A stretch of 64,000 nt of DNA, from contig JAEUKI010000057.1 in the NCBI GenBank assembly GCA_016793325.1, positions 174,576 through 238,575 on the forward strand, written 5' to 3'. The translations under genes were made by a program, and so were the position numbers. The notes under the pieces were generated by a model, which made no database searches, was not told the DNA's origin, and saw only the letters and a list, made by a program, of their open reading frames with translations. The first letter of the stretch is position 1; each line of letters begins with the position of its first letter. Shown in pieces: positions 1 through 10,402 of the stretch. The stretch is from Myxococcales bacterium. GTDB taxonomy: Bacteria > Myxococcota_A > Polyangia > Polyangiales > Ga0077539.

Positions 1-1
1 C

Positions 2-1017
2 GTCAGCTCGTCGGAGTTTGTTCGAAGCAACGGGAGCGCGTGGGTCGGCTCGGTGCGGACGCTCCCGGCGCTGAAGGTCGCCGTGTTCGCGCGGAGGCCC
101 GCGGAGCAAGTGTTCACGTCGCTCGTCGCCACGCGGCGCGCGGTGATCGGCGCGCTCGTCGCGATCGCGCTCATCGCGCTCGGGGTCGCCACGTGGATCG
201 CCTCGCGCACCACGCGCCCGATCGCGGAGCTCACGAGGCTCGCGCGCGAATATGCAGCGCGGAGGTTCACCGCGCGCTCGACGGTCGAGACCGGCGACGA
301 GCTCGAGCGGCTCGGCTCGACGATGGAGCTCATGGCCGACGACCTGTCGGCGAGCGAGAAAGAAATCGCGCGTCGCGCCGGGGTCGAGAAGGACCTCTCG
401 CGGTTTCTTCCTGCGGCGGTCGCGAGCGAGATCGCCGCGGGCCAGCGCAAGCTCGAGCTCGGCGGAGAGCGTCGTACGGTGTCCGTGTTGTTCGCCGACG
501 TCGTGTCGTTTACCCCGTTCGCCGAGCGCGCTGATCCCGAGAAGGTGGTCGACTTTCTCAACGAGCTGTTCACCGTGCTGACCGAGGTCGTGTTTCGTCA
601 CGAAGGCACAGTGGATAAGTTTGTCGGAGATGCGATCATGGCGTTTTTTGGCGCTCCGAACGCGATGCCCGACCACGGCGAGCGCGCCGTCGCGTGCGCC
701 GAGGACATGCATCGCTTCGTCGAGGCGAGCGCGCCCGAGTGGAAGCTGAAGTACGGGATCGACGTGAAGATCGCCGTCGGCGTGAACTCGGGAGAGGTCC
801 TCGTCGGAAACCTGGGGAGCGAGTCGCGCATGGACTACACAGCGATCGGCGACGTCGTGAACGTCGCGGCGCGGCTCGAGGCGCTGGCGCGACCCGGACA
901 GACGCTGCTCACGGGCGACGCGGCGCGCGCGGCGGGAGACACGTTCGAGTTTCGGTCGCTCGGCGAGCATCCGCTGCGCGGCAAGGAGCAACCCGTGGCG
1001 ATCGTGGAGCTCGTTCG

Positions 1018-1021
<4 letters not shown>
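2..1021 (+). CDS. HAMP-domain class III adenylate/guanylate cyclase (5' partial)
   Basis: The reading frame is open from base 2, so the N-terminus lies outside the window. What is visible is the end of a sensor region, a transmembrane helix (about bases 140-205), a HAMP linker and a class III nucleotidyl cyclase catalytic domain. The metal-binding aspartates sit in FADVVSF and in DKFVGDAIMAFFG; the transition-state Asn/Arg region is in IGDVVNVAARLE. The family makes cAMP or cGMP from ATP or GTP at the inner membrane face in response to a signal sensed outside. The stop overlaps the start of the next kinase gene (ATGA), so the two are probably translationally coupled. Substrate specificity cannot be told from the sequence alone. 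Confidence 0.9.
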
Positions 1022-2765
<1,744 letters not shown>

Positions 2766-2769
<4 letters not shown>

Positions 2770-4994
2770 CGGTTTCGAACGCCATGCAATCGCGTCGCGC
2801 GCTGCGCGCACGCTCGCCCTTCGCGCTCTGCGCGGCGGGGGCGCTCGCGGCGACGGCGGTCGCGCTCGCGCCGAGCGCCGCGTCCGCGCAAGAGACGCAG
2901 GACTACCGCGTTCAGCAAGGGGACACGTGTCCGTCGATCGCGCAGCGGCTCTACGGCGACGTCGGTCGCATCGACGTGATCCACCAGAACAACCCTGGCC
3001 TCGGGCGGCTCCCGCACCGATTGCGACCGGGGCAGATCCTTCGATTGCCGCGGAGCGCGACCGGCCCGGCGCCCTCGAGCGCCGCGCGCGTGAGCTTCGT
3101 GCGCAACGAGGTCAACGCGTTTACGCCCGAGCAGCACCGCGCGAGGCGAGACGAGTCGCTCTCGCGCGGCCATCGATTGGGGACGCTCGATCAATCGAGC
3201 GCTGAGGTGACGTTCATCGACGAGACGCAGCTGCAGCTCGAAGAGAACACGCTCGTCGTCGTGCTCGGTCGCAGCGCGCAGCGCGTCGACGCCGGCAACG
3301 CCTCGGAGACGCGGCTCGAACGAGGGACGCTCCGCGCGAGCCTCGCCGCGCTCGCGGGCGGCGCCGCAACACCTCAGCCGCGACAAATCACCGTGCAAAC
3401 GCCGTCGGCGACCGCGCAAGTGGGCGCGGGCTCGTCGCTCGTAAACGTCGATGCGCGCGCGAGCACGCGGCTCTCGGTGCACCAAGGCGCCTCGAGCATT
3501 CGTGCCGCGGGGCGCACGGTCGCGGTCAACGAAGGGTTCGGCTCGCGCGCCGATCGCGGTCGCGCGCCGAGGCCGCCGCAGCCGCTGCCCGCGAGGCCCG
3601 TGTGGAGCACGGTGTTCTCGCCGCTCGTGCTCGTCGACGGAACGGACGACGCAGCCCGCGTCGCCGTCAGCGCGCAATACACGCGAGGCTCGGGCGGTCC
3701 CGCGCCGGTCGTGTGGCACGTGCAGCTCGCGCGCGACGAGCGCTTCAACGACTTGCTCGTGGACGCCCGCGTCCCGGCGGCGGTCACCAACTTGGACACG
3801 CGGCTCGGGCCCGGCGTCTATCACGCGCGCGTCGCCGCCGTGGACGCCGATGGGTTCGAAGGGCGCCCGAGCGAAGTCTCGACCGTGCGCGTGTCCGCTG
3901 TGACGCTCGACGCTGGCGGCCCGGGTCGTCGCGCGTCCATTCGCGTGACGCAAGGGACGTTCTGCTCGATCGACGGCGCCCCGCTCGCGCTTGTGTCGGG
4001 AAGCATCGAGCTGTCGCCCCTGCGTCGTCACACGCTTCGATGCGCGGTCGACGCGAACGGACGCGGCGCGATCGAGCGCGTGCTCGGCCCCGAACAATCG
4101 GGGCTCGTCACCGTGCGCGCTCGCGCGTTCGGCGCGGAGTACGACGGCCCGCGAGGCTCGAGGCGCGTGCTCGTGGGCGTCTACGACGCCGTCGGTCAGC
4201 CCGTGGTCGGTGCGACGTTGCGCGCGCGAGCACCGCGCGGCGTCACGGTCGAGCCCCTTCGCGCGAGCGCGCAGCGCGGCGTGTACGAGACCGTCGCGCG
4301 ATGGAACGGCGCTGTCAGCGCTGGCGTCCTCGGCGTGTTCGTCGGCGACGAATCTGGCGCAAATCCCAGCGCAGAGCTCGCGCTCGAGGCCTCCGCGCCG
4401 CCCGCGGTCGCGCCCGTGCAAGCGCCGCCGCCGCGGCCGCACGTGGGGCTCGAGCTCGCGTTCGCGGGCGACGCGATGATCACGTTCGACCCGCGATTTC
4501 GCACGGGGCTCGGCGTCTCGCTCGACGCGCGAGCGAGGATCCCCGCGGGCCCAGGGCTCTTGCTCGGCGCGCGCGCGGGCTACCTTCGCTTCGGCTGCTC
4601 GGGGCCCGTGTCGACCGATCCGAACGTGTTCTGCCCGCCCGTGACCGCGGCGACGATGAGCGCGCCGCGCAACTCCATCGGGATCGACACGTTCGACCTC
4701 GGCGTGCAGGTGGGCGCGTACCTCGCGCGGCACAACGCGCCGGTGACGGGATATGTCACGTTCGTTCCGCAATGGATTTTCCAGCGTACGAGCGTCGTGC
4801 GCGGGGACGGGTCCGAGGTGATCATCGCGGGCTCGACGTTCTCGGCGCTGGCGATGGCGGGCGCGCAGCTGCGCATCGGACCCGGCGGGCTCTTCGCCAA
4901 CTTGGGGTATCGCGGCGCGGTCGCCGAGTCGTCGCTCGGTCAGCTCCCGCTCGGAGGGCTGCTCTTCACCATGGGCTATCGCGCGATCTTCTGA
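2766..4994 (+). CDS. LysM and FecR domain envelope protein
   Basis: 742 residues, starting at the ATG that overlaps the kinase stop by four bases. The N-terminus has a long signal peptide ending near the ASAQE motif, followed by a LysM peptidoglycan-binding domain (about 45-92, with YRVQQGDTCPSIAQRLYG). A FecR-type domain follows (about 130-255). The middle holds Ig-like or fibronectin-like segments, and the last 170 residues have alternating hydrophobic patterns and end in an aromatic residue (MGYRAIF), as in outer-membrane beta barrels. Myxococcota often place such FecR/LysM proteins beside Ser/Thr kinases. It is probably a cell-wall-attached outer-membrane protein; a link to the upstream kinase is inferred only from the operon. 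Confidence 0.8.
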
Positions 4995-5012
4995 GCGCGA
5001 TTCGCTCGCGAA

Positions 5013-6632
5013 TTACCTCGCGAGCGCGCACTGCAAGCGCGTGAAGCGCACGCGCCAGCGCCCCTCGCGCTGATCGCGAAAGAGAACGCCGATGTCGCCC
5101 TCGGGGCCGAGCGCGGTCAACGGATACACCGAGTCGCGCGAGGCCATCGTCACGCGCTGCTCGGCGGACAACGGACGCAGGGACGCGTCGAACATCCTCG
5201 CCCAGATGTCGTAGCCGTCCGCCATGCGGTCGTCGGACCACACGACCATCACGCGATCACCCAGCGGAACGAGCGACGGATACCGCGAAAACGCGTTGTC
5301 CATCGTGAGCCGAAGCGGCGCGACGAGCTCGGAGCCCGACATGCTCCGAACCGCTCCCCAGATCTCGCGATCGACGCTGCGCTCGGCGGCGTCGTGCCAC
5401 GCGATCACCCATCGATCGCGGTTGAAGGCCACCGTCGGCGCGACGGCGTCGAAGCCGAGGGGCGTCACGCGGAGGTCTGGCGCGAGGCGCTGCAGCGACG
5501 CGGTCAACGGCGCGAAGAAGATCGCGCGGGCGCCGGAGGCGTTGGGCATCCCCGTGCGACCGTCGAGCCACGCGACGCCGACGGAGCCGTTGCCGAACGC
5601 GAGCACGGGCGACTCGCTGTTCGCAGGGTCGCGCGTGAGTCGAACGTTGTCCTCGATCTGTCGTCCGTCGCGGTCGATGCGCTGGAGGTAGATCTCGAAA
5701 TTGCCGCCGTTGGGGCTGCCGATGGCTCCGTCGCGCTCGTCTTGCCACGCGACGACGAAGTCTTCGCCCGTCCAGGTGATCGACGGGTTGATCGAGAAGC
5801 CTCGCGCGATCGAGATGCGCTGATCGGGGCCGAGCTTCTCGCCCTCGGCGTTGAGCCGGTTGAAATAGATCTCGTAGTCGCCGTCGCGGCGGTCTTGCCA
5901 CACGATCCCGAGCTCGCGCCCGGTCCACGCGACGGCCGCTCCGTACGCGTCGGGCTCGCTCAGCGTGAGCCTGCGCGTCGGAGGGCTCTGCGACGCGGAT
6001 CCATCGCGATTTCGCTGTGTGAAATACACGTGCGCCGCGCCGCGCTCGTAGCCCCAGAACGACGCGAGGTACCGCGAGCCCGACCACGCCACGCCGCCGA
6101 CGCCCGAGGGCGCGAGCGTCGGTTCGCTCACCGGGACGTCGGGGCCCGCGGGGCTGAACGTCGCGTTGTCGTCGATGATCCCGTTGCAGTTGTCGTCGCG
6201 CCCGTTGCACACCTCGGTCGCGCCGGGAAACACCGTTCGATCGTCGTCGTTGCAGTCGTCGCCGCACGCGTCGGGAGAGCCCGGTTGCGTCCCTGCGCGC
6301 GGCCCCCGGCGGCCGTCGCCGTCCGCGTCGCGCGTCGCCATCGTGAAGGTGCACGCGCGCGAAGCCTCGTCGCAGCGATCGTCGGTGCATCGATCGCCGT
6401 CGTCGCACCGCACAGCGACGCCCGGAACGCAGCGCTCTTCGCGGCACACTTCGACGCCGGTGCAGTACCGACGATCGTCGCAGTCGGCGTCCGTCGCGCA
6501 CTCGGGCGGCGGCGGAACATACGGCGGAATGTCGAGCTCGGTCTTCGCTCCACACCCCTGGCCAACGATCACAGTCGCGGCGATCGCTGTTGAGAAATAA
6601 CTCGCGCTTCGATTGTGTGTGCGTGAATTCAC
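5013..6632 (-). CDS. MopE-like Cys-rich lipoprotein with beta-propeller-like repeats
   Basis: 539 residues. The N-terminus has a signal sequence with a lipobox-like VGQGC. Next comes a Cys-rich stretch (CATDADCDDRRYC, CREERCVPG) and a MopE-type metal-binding motif (DCNDDDRTVFPGATEVCNGRDD, in pieces). From about residue 190 to the end there are repeats of the type WSGSRY / WTGRELGIVWQD / WTGEDFVVAWQDERDG, which suggest a beta propeller. Such proteins are typical secreted or surface proteins of Myxococcota and their functions are mostly unknown. The gene converges on the LysM/FecR gene, with only 18 bases between the two stops. Confidence 0.8.
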   Translation of the reverse strand: MNSRTHNRSASYFSTAIAATVIVGQGCGAKTELDIPPYVPPPPECATDADCDDRRYCTGVEVCREERCVPGVAVRCDDGDRCTDDRCDEASRACTFTMATRDADGDGRRGPRAGTQPGSPDACGDDCNDDDRTVFPGATEVCNGRDDNCNGIIDDNATFSPAGPDVPVSEPTLAPSGVGGVAWSGSRYLASFWGYERGAAHVYFTQRNRDGSASQSPPTRRLTLSEPDAYGAAVAWTGRELGIVWQDRRDGDYEIYFNRLNAEGEKLGPDQRISIARGFSINPSITWTGEDFVVAWQDERDGAIGSPNGGNFEIYLQRIDRDGRQIEDNVRLTRDPANSESPVLAFGNGSVGVAWLDGRTGMPNASGARAIFFAPLTASLQRLAPDLRVTPLGFDAVAPTVAFNRDRWVIAWHDAAERSVDREIWGAVRSMSGSELVAPLRLTMDNAFSRYPSLVPLGDRVMVVWSDDRMADGYDIWARMFDASLRPLSAEQRVTMASRDSVYPLTALGPEGDIGVLFRDQREGRWRVRFTRLQCALAR

Positions 6633-6645
6633 GTCGGACCCCCGC

Positions 6646-7212
6646 TCAGTCGCACGCGCCGAAGTCAGGGAGGTCGGTCGGCTCGCACACGCTCCCGCGC
6701 GGGCAGCGCGGCTCGCCTCCGTCGATGCGGCAGAGCCTCAAGCAGCGCGTTCCTGCGCCCGTGGCGAAGCACGAGCTGCCGGCGACGCACGCGTTGCTGC
6801 CCTCGCACGGAGAGCCGACGGGCTGCGATCCAGCCGCGACGCATTCGGCGCGATAGATCTCGCGCGCGCAGCGGCCCATCGGGTACTCGATGAACGGGTA
6901 GCAGGCCGTTCCCGCGCTGCAGCCGCGGTTGGTAAACGGGTCGCACGTGTACATGCGCACGCCCTCGGTCGAACCGTCGGGGCACGGCGGCTCGCGAAAC
7001 GCGTCGGGCAACGGATCGGGAACGTCTCGAAAGCGCACGTCGCGCCCCGCGTCTCCGGGGGGATTGTTCGGGTCGCCGTCGAGCGCGCCGCCGTCGTTGC
7101 GGTTGGGGCTCACGCTCGCTGCGCATCCCGCGCTGAGCGCGAAGGCGGCGAAGAGCGAAGCCGCGCGAAGCCGCGCGCGGGAGTGGCCGTCGAGAGTCCA
7201 TCGCAAGCGCAT
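6646..7212 (-). CDS. Small Cys-rich lipoprotein
   Basis: 188 residues. I chose the ATG at 7212 over an upstream one at 7281 because it begins directly with a basic signal peptide that ends in a good lipobox (LSAGC). The mature part starts with an Asp/Gly/Asn-rich linker and then has about twelve cysteines in short spaced pairs (CSAGTACYP, CVAGSSCFA, CRIDGGEPRCPRGSVC). No enzyme signature is visible. It is on the same strand as, and 13 bases upstream of, the MopE-like lipoprotein, so the two are probably co-transcribed. Confidence 0.75.
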   Translation of the reverse strand: MRLRWTLDGHSRARLRAASLFAAFALSAGCAASVSPNRNDGGALDGDPNNPPGDAGRDVRFRDVPDPLPDAFREPPCPDGSTEGVRMYTCDPFTNRGCSAGTACYPFIEYPMGRCAREIYRAECVAAGSQPVGSPCEGSNACVAGSSCFATGAGTRCLRLCRIDGGEPRCPRGSVCEPTDLPDFGACD

Positions 7213-7319
7213 CGAGTTGATGCACGCAGGGTGACGCACGCGACGCGTGTTCGGCAAGTCAGCGAGGCAATTGTCCGGCAAATGTGAGCCGCTGTGATGC
7301 GTCGTTCACACGCCGTGCG

Positions 7320-8813
7320 TCAAAACTCGACACCCTCGGGCGGCCGAGCGCGGCTCCTTCGCCTTCGCGGTGTCGGTGTTCGCGCGGGACCCGCGCCTGC
7401 GTCCGGCGTGGCCGCTTGCAGCGCGGCGTCCGTCGGTGGCGCCGGCGCGTCGGTCGCATCGCTTCCCACCGCGGGAAGGATCGCGATCGCCGGGGGAACT
7501 TCGATCGGCGCGAGCTCGAGTCGCTCGCGCCGCGCGCGGGATCGGGCGACGACCGAGGCCGCGCCGAACGCCACGCCGATGACGACCATTCCGATCGCGA
7601 CGTACACGAGGGGGCTCGTCGACTCGCGCGGCGCGACGATGCTCGCGCTGTGCGCGTGGGGCGTGGCGTTGTGCGAGCCGTACGTTGCGCCCGTGGGCAT
7701 CGGACCGAACTGCGGCGGAGGTGCGTATGGACTCGGCGCTCCGTGCGCGCTCGGCGCGTGCGTCGTCGGGTCGAACGCGACGGTCTTCGGGACGGGGCTC
7801 GCCGTCGCGCTCCGTGACGGCGCGGGCGCGTCGGCTTCGGGCAACGGCGGCATCGCTTCGATGCGTCGCTGCAGGGCGAGTCGTTGCGTGCGCTTGTCCG
7901 CGAGGACGTGCTGCGCGAAGCGGGCGACGGTGTCTTGCGATGCGGGCGTGACCCCCGCGCGCTCGAGCGCCTCGGCGAACGCGAGCGCCGTGGAAAATCG
8001 CCGAGAGACGTCACGATCGAGCGCGGTCATCACGACCTGATCGAGCGACGCGGGGACGTCGGGGCGAACGCGCGACGGCGCGACGATCGGACCCTCGAGC
8101 ACCTGCGCGACGAGGGCGGTCTCGACGTTCGCGTCGAAGAGCCTGCGCGACGTGAGCACTTCCCACAGGACGAGCCCCGCGGCGAAGACGTCCGCGCGGC
8201 GATCGAGGCCGGTCTCGAGCACTTGCTCGGGGGCCATGTACGCGAGCTTTCCCTTCGGAAGACCGCCGACCATGGTGCGCGCGAGGCGGCGCTCGGCGCG
8301 CGCGACGCCGAAATCGATGATCCTTGCGAGGCCGTCGTAGCCAACGATGATGTTCTGCGGTGACACGTCGCGGTGCACGAGCGCGAGCGGCGTCCCGTCG
8401 CTGTCCTCGAGGCTGTGCGCCGCGTGCAAGCCGCGCAGCGCGTCGATCATCACGCGCACCGCGATCGCGAGCGGAACGGCGCCCGCTTGCTCGTACGCCG
8501 CGCGGATGAGGTCCACGAGACGCTCTCCCTCGACGTACTCCATCGCGAGAAAGAGCACGTCGCGCTCGTGCTCGACGTCGATCGTGGGCACCACGCTGGG
8601 GTGCCTGACGCGCGCCGCGAGCCGCGCCTCGTCGAGAAACATCGCGACGAAATCCCGGTCGCGCGTGTGCTCGGGCAGGCACTGCTTGACGGCGACCAGG
8701 CGAGAGAAGCCGCCCACGCTCCGGTGCCGCGCGAGATACACGACTCCCATCCCGCCACGAGCGAGCTCGTGAAACAGTTCGTAGCGACCCAGCCTGCGCG
8801 GCAGCGCTGTCAT
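7320..8813 (-). CDS. Membrane-anchored Ser/Thr protein kinase
   Basis: 497 residues. The kinase domain occupies about residues 9-275 with a GMGVVY glycine loop, VAVK lysine, the catalytic loop HRDVSPQN (a variant common in myxobacterial kinases, with Ser-Pro-Gln replacing Lys-Pro-Glu) and IDFGVARA. A Pro/Ala-rich linker leads to one transmembrane helix near residue 405 (VYVAIGMVVIGVAFG) and a short acidic-to-basic tail. It is divergent from the isocitrate dehydrogenase gene with 68 bases between the starts, so the promoters probably overlap. The HRDVSPQN change removes the usual lysine of the catalytic loop but is known in active relatives. Confidence 0.92.
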   Translation of the reverse strand: MTALPRRLGRYELFHELARGGMGVVYLARHRSVGGFSRLVAVKQCLPEHTRDRDFVAMFLDEARLAARVRHPSVVPTIDVEHERDVLFLAMEYVEGERLVDLIRAAYEQAGAVPLAIAVRVMIDALRGLHAAHSLEDSDGTPLALVHRDVSPQNIIVGYDGLARIIDFGVARAERRLARTMVGGLPKGKLAYMAPEQVLETGLDRRADVFAAGLVLWEVLTSRRLFDANVETALVAQVLEGPIVAPSRVRPDVPASLDQVVMTALDRDVSRRFSTALAFAEALERAGVTPASQDTVARFAQHVLADKRTQRLALQRRIEAMPPLPEADAPAPSRSATASPVPKTVAFDPTTHAPSAHGAPSPYAPPPQFGPMPTGATYGSHNATPHAHSASIVAPRESTSPLVYVAIGMVVIGVAFGAASVVARSRARRERLELAPIEVPPAIAILPAVGSDATDAPAPPTDAALQAATPDAGAGPARTPTPRRRRSRARPPEGVEF

Positions 8814-8881
8814 CGAATACGCTCTCGGATGCGCAGATTGTTCGAGACAAAGCGAGTCCGCTGCAAGAGAAGAGATCTTCG

Positions 8882-9880
8882 ATGAGCTACGTGATCACGT
8901 TGATTCCTGGCGATGGCATCGGCCCCGAGGTCACCGAGGCGACGCGCGAGGTGCTCGCGGCGACGGGCGTCGCGATCGAGTGGGAGCTTCGAGAAGCGGG
9001 CGCGGCGGCGGCCGAGCAACACGGACATCCTTGTCCCGACGACGTGATCGCCTCGGTGCAGCGCAACCGCATCGCGCTGAAGGGCCCGATCGGAACGCCG
9101 ATCGGCCGGGGATTTCGCTCGGTGAACGTCACGCTCCGAAAGGCGCTCGACCTGTACGCGTGCCTTCGACCCGTCAAGAACATCGAGGGGATCGCGTCGC
9201 GATTCTCCGGCGTCGACCTCGTGATCGTCCGCGAGAACACCGAGGGTCTCTACTCGGGCCTCGAGCACATGGTGGTTCCGGGCGTCGCCGAGTCGCTCAA
9301 GATCGTCAGCGAGCGCGCGAGCACGCGCATCGCGGAGTTCGCCTTTCGCTACGCGCGAGCGAACAATCGCCGCCGGGTGTCCGTCGTGCACAAGGCGAAC
9401 ATCATGAAGCTGTCGGACGGGCTCTTTCTCGACTCGGTCCGCAAGGTGAGCCGACGGTACGCCGAGGTCGACACGAGCGAGGTGATCGTCGACGCGTGCG
9501 CGATGCAGCTCGTGCGCTTTCCCGAGCGCTTCGACGTGCTGGTGATGGACAATTTGTACGGGGATATTCTCAGCGATTTGTGCGCAGGGCTCGTCGGCGG
9601 GCTCGGCGTCGTCCCGGGCGCGAACATCGGCGACGAGTGCGCGGTCTTCGAAGCCGTGCACGGGAGCGCCCCGGACATCGCAGGCAAGGGCGTCGCCAAC
9701 CCCACCGCGCTGATCCTGAGCGCCGCGCTCATGCTGCAGTACCTCGGAGAGCGCGAGGCGTCCGCGCGGGTCGAGCAGGCGATTCGCAAGGTGTATCGCG
9801 ACACGACGGTGCGCACCGGCGACCTCGGCGGCAACGCGACCACCGTCGAGTTCACCCGCGCCGTCGTGCAAGCGCTGTAA
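8882..9880 (+). CDS. NAD-dependent isocitrate dehydrogenase (isocitrate/isopropylmalate DH family)
   Basis: 332 residues, the length of the short dimeric NAD-type enzymes. It oxidatively decarboxylates isocitrate to 2-oxoglutarate in the TCA cycle. Visible motifs: IPGDGIGPEV at the N-terminus, the substrate loop SVNVTLRK, the VRENTEGLYSGLEH segment, the catalytic lysine in VVHKANIMKLSDG, the metal aspartates in DNLYGDILSDL and the coenzyme loop HGSAPDIAGKGVANP, where Asp-Ile favours NAD over NADP. The family also contains isopropylmalate and homoisocitrate dehydrogenases, but the SVN-containing loop fits isocitrate best. A hairpin at 9952-10004 probably ends the transcript. Confidence 0.9.
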   Translation: MSYVITLIPGDGIGPEVTEATREVLAATGVAIEWELREAGAAAAEQHGHPCPDDVIASVQRNRIALKGPIGTPIGRGFRSVNVTLRKALDLYACLRPVKNIEGIASRFSGVDLVIVRENTEGLYSGLEHMVVPGVAESLKIVSERASTRIAEFAFRYARANNRRRVSVVHKANIMKLSDGLFLDSVRKVSRRYAEVDTSEVIVDACAMQLVRFPERFDVLVMDNLYGDILSDLCAGLVGGLGVVPGANIGDECAVFEAVHGSAPDIAGKGVANPTALILSAALMLQYLGEREASARVEQAIRKVYRDTTVRTGDLGGNATTVEFTRAVVQAL

Positions 9881-9951
9881 ACCACGCCACAGTTGAACGT
9901 CGTAGAAATGGGACGAGCGTCGGGCATACACGAGACCGTTGAACTCGAGTC

Positions 9952-10004
9952 AAACCGCCACGAATCTACCGAGAAAATTACGACGATCGAATGAGTGGCG
10001 GTTT
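9952..10004. terminator. Putative bidirectional terminator hairpin
   Basis: A perfect 10-bp inverted repeat (AAACCGCCAC at 9952-9961 and GTGGCGGTTT at 9995-10004) with a 33-base loop. It lies exactly between the convergent ends of the isocitrate dehydrogenase and PilZ genes. The A and T bases at the outer ends give short T runs in both directions. The long loop makes it weaker than a classical intrinsic terminator. Confidence 0.5.
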
Positions 10005-10006
10005 AG

Positions 10007-10357
10007 CTACTCGTCTTCGAATCCGTGCGCACAAATCAAGCTGTGCATGGCGGTCGCCTGCTGGGGCGTGAGCGGCTCGAACATGAGCCCCATCCCCGCG
10101 CGCACGGTCGCGCCGCCGTCGCGGACCCAGCGCACGGTGGCGTCGAGCTCGAGCGGCTCCCACGTCGTGGCGCTCGCGATCGCGACGCGAAGCCGAGCGC
10201 CGACGGGCATGGGCGGATCGACGGCGACAAACGCCCCTCCGAACGAGAGGTTGACCGTTGTCGCGTCCACCTTTCGCGCGCTCTTCTCGTGTTGTCGTCG
10301 CACCGAGACGCGGACCTCGATCGGGTACCGCGCGCGGAGCCTGAAGTGAGAGGCCAC
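10007..10357 (-). CDS. PilZ domain protein (c-di-GMP-binding type)
   Basis: 116 residues, a single-domain PilZ protein. The N-terminal RxxxR-type motif is seen as RLRARYPIEVRV and the second motif as NLSFGGAFVAVD (the N/D-x-S-x-x-G signature). The pattern is close to the short PilZ paralogues that are numerous in Myxococcota. Such proteins bind cyclic di-GMP and regulate motility or development through partner proteins. It is a single gene, convergent with the dehydrogenase gene. Confidence 0.88.
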   Translation of the reverse strand: MASHFRLRARYPIEVRVSVRRQHEKSARKVDATTVNLSFGGAFVAVDPPMPVGARLRVAIASATTWEPLELDATVRWVRDGGATVRAGMGLMFEPLTPQQATAMHSLICAHGFEDE

Positions 10358-10402
10358 GGTCGCTTCGTCACCCTACACGAAATCGCACAAGCCCGTCGGG
10401 GA